The notes under the pieces: model-generated | Told to the model about the DNA's origin: nothing | Database searches by the model: none | The model's input: the letters and a program-made list of their open reading frames with translations, nothing else | Program-made: the position numbers and the translations under genes | Assembly (NCBI RefSeq): GCF_024652905.1 | Contig: NZ_CP102428.1 | Location: 1,934,501-1,998,500, forward strand | Direction of reading: 5' to 3' | DNA: 64,000 bases | From: Pseudomonas oryzihabitans | GTDB taxonomy: Bacteria > Pseudomonadota > Gammaproteobacteria > Pseudomonadales > Pseudomonadaceae | Shown: piece after piece, positions 63,397 to 64,000 of the stretch | Layout: each line of letters begins with the position of its first letter | Numbering within the stretch: the stretch's first letter is position 1

Positions 63397-64000
63397 CTAG
63401 TGAAAATCCCGACTCGACACCAAGAGTTCGTCGAGCAGCGGACTCAGATCGGTCAAGCGACCGGCGATCAGGTGCTGCACCCCCGCCTCCCGTTCCAGAT
63501 GCCCCTCGACCTGTAGCAGCCGTGCCTGCAACAACGGTCGTCGCTGCTGTTCGCCCACTGCGCGCCAGACCACCACATTGAGCATGCCGTGCTCGTCTTC
63601 CAGGGTGACGAAGATCACCCCGCTGGCCGTGCCTGGACGCTGTCGTCCGCGCACCAGTCCGGCCACTCGCACCAGGGCGCCGGGCCTGATTTCGTCCAGC
63701 TGACGGAAGTCCCGGCAGCGCCGCGCCTGGAGTTCGCCACGCAGCAGGCTCAGCGGATGCGGCCCCAGGGTGGTGCCCAGCATGCGGTAGTCGGCATGGA
63801 CTTCTTCGGCAACGCTGGGCGTGGGCAAGGCCAGGCGCTCCTCTTGAACGCTATCCGCCGCCGCGAACAGCGGCAGCTGGCGCTCCACCCCGGCCATGGC
63901 CCAGCGCGCCTGATGGCGATCCCCGGCGAGCTCCGCCAGGGCGCCGGCCTCGGCCAGTTGCCCGCGGGCCCGGGCATCCAGTTCGGCCCGGCGGCAGAGG
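63397..64000 (-). CDS. dnaE2: Error-prone DNA polymerase DnaE2, C-terminal part (cut by window edge)
   Basis: The frame is open from the window edge to TAG at 63397-63399 and gives about 200 residues. They match the DnaE2/ImuC end: [18 protein letters not shown], then an OB fold with [18 protein letters not shown] and [17 protein letters not shown], and LLVSSRDFH at the C terminus. DnaE2 works with ImuA and ImuB in damage-induced mutagenesis; those genes would lie outside the window. Internal ATG codons should not be taken as the start. Confidence 0.93.
   Translation of the reverse strand, partial: LCRRAELDARARGQLAEAGALAELAGDRHQARWAMAGVERQLPLFAAADSVQEERLALPTPSVAEEVHADYRMLGTTLGPHPLSLLRGELQARRCRDFRQLDEIRPGALVRVAGLVRGRQRPGTASGVIFVTLEDEHGMLNVVVWRAVGEQQRRPLLQARLLQVEGHLEREAGVQHLIAGRLTDLSPLLDELLVSSRDFH

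Overview
The window looks like chromosomal DNA of a yellow-pigmented Pseudomonas. The GC content is high and GC-rich third codon positions dominate. Gene orders such as yeaC / DUF2797 / pepN, moaB-moeA beside mobA, and a dnaE2 end are Pseudomonas-like. A complete zeaxanthin-glucoside carotenoid cluster points to the P. oryzihabitans / P. psychrotolerans group. That species-level placement is inference from gene content; no rRNA or other marker was compared.

Layout. 1-6.1 kb: a partial membrane protein, a DsbA-like oxidoreductase, peptide deformylase, a serine hydrolase, and a LemA / M48-peptidase pair. 6.2-11.8 kb: pepN, a DUF2797 protein, yeaC, and pdeM. 11.9-20.1 kb: the carotenoid cluster, with crtE divergent from idi-crtX-crtY-crtI-crtB and convergent crtZ; one small gene sits between crtB and crtZ. 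Together these convert IPP/DMAPP to GGPP, phytoene, lycopene, beta-carotene, zeaxanthin and its glucosides. 20.1-24.4 kb: a lipid kinase and the molybdenum-cofactor genes moeA, moaB and mobA. 24.7-30 kb: a small lipoprotein, tRNA-Pro(CGG), and an AT-richer island between duplicated tRNA 3' ends. The island holds a SIR2-HerA NADase/ATPase operon typical of anti-phage defence, headed by an undescribed two-TM protein; no integrase is visible. 30-38.1 kb: a LysE exporter and a signalling block (single receiver, LOV blue-light hybrid kinase, KaiC-like double ATPase, second hybrid kinase), then a GNAT acetyltransferase. 38.9-41.4 kb: codB-codA. 41.6-50.6 kb: a 3-hydroxyacyl-CoA dehydrogenase and a sigma-54 activator, then a ketone-body/3-hydroxybutyrate operon (GntP permease, 3HB dehydrogenase, CoA-transferase A and B, thiolase, AtoE) preceded by a good -24/-12 promoter. 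50.6-57.7 kb: TerC, a choline/betaine-type ABC transporter, an MBL-fold hydrolase, a PhnD-like protein and a second, orphan betaine-type binding protein. 57.8-64 kb: HpxO-like urate hydroxylase, YIP1 protein, a dioxygenase-DoxX pair with a divergent LysR regulator, a YkgJ protein, HU, and the 3' end of dnaE2.

Three short repeat families are prominent. The first is a 147-179 bp MITE-like element with CTAG ends, present three times, each time supplying the TAG stop codon of the upstream gene. The second is a paired palindrome with GTAGGTTGGG ends, present at five loci (four and three tandem units at two of them), which also supplies stop codons. The third is a GTAGGAGCGG / GGCCGCG palindrome at three loci.

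The strongest candidate for a new system is the three-gene operon at 25.8-29.8 kb. SIR2-HerA itself is a known defence type. What is new here, as far as I can tell, is the linked two-TM protein, the operator-like dyad in front of it, and the integrase-less tRNA-Pro setting.
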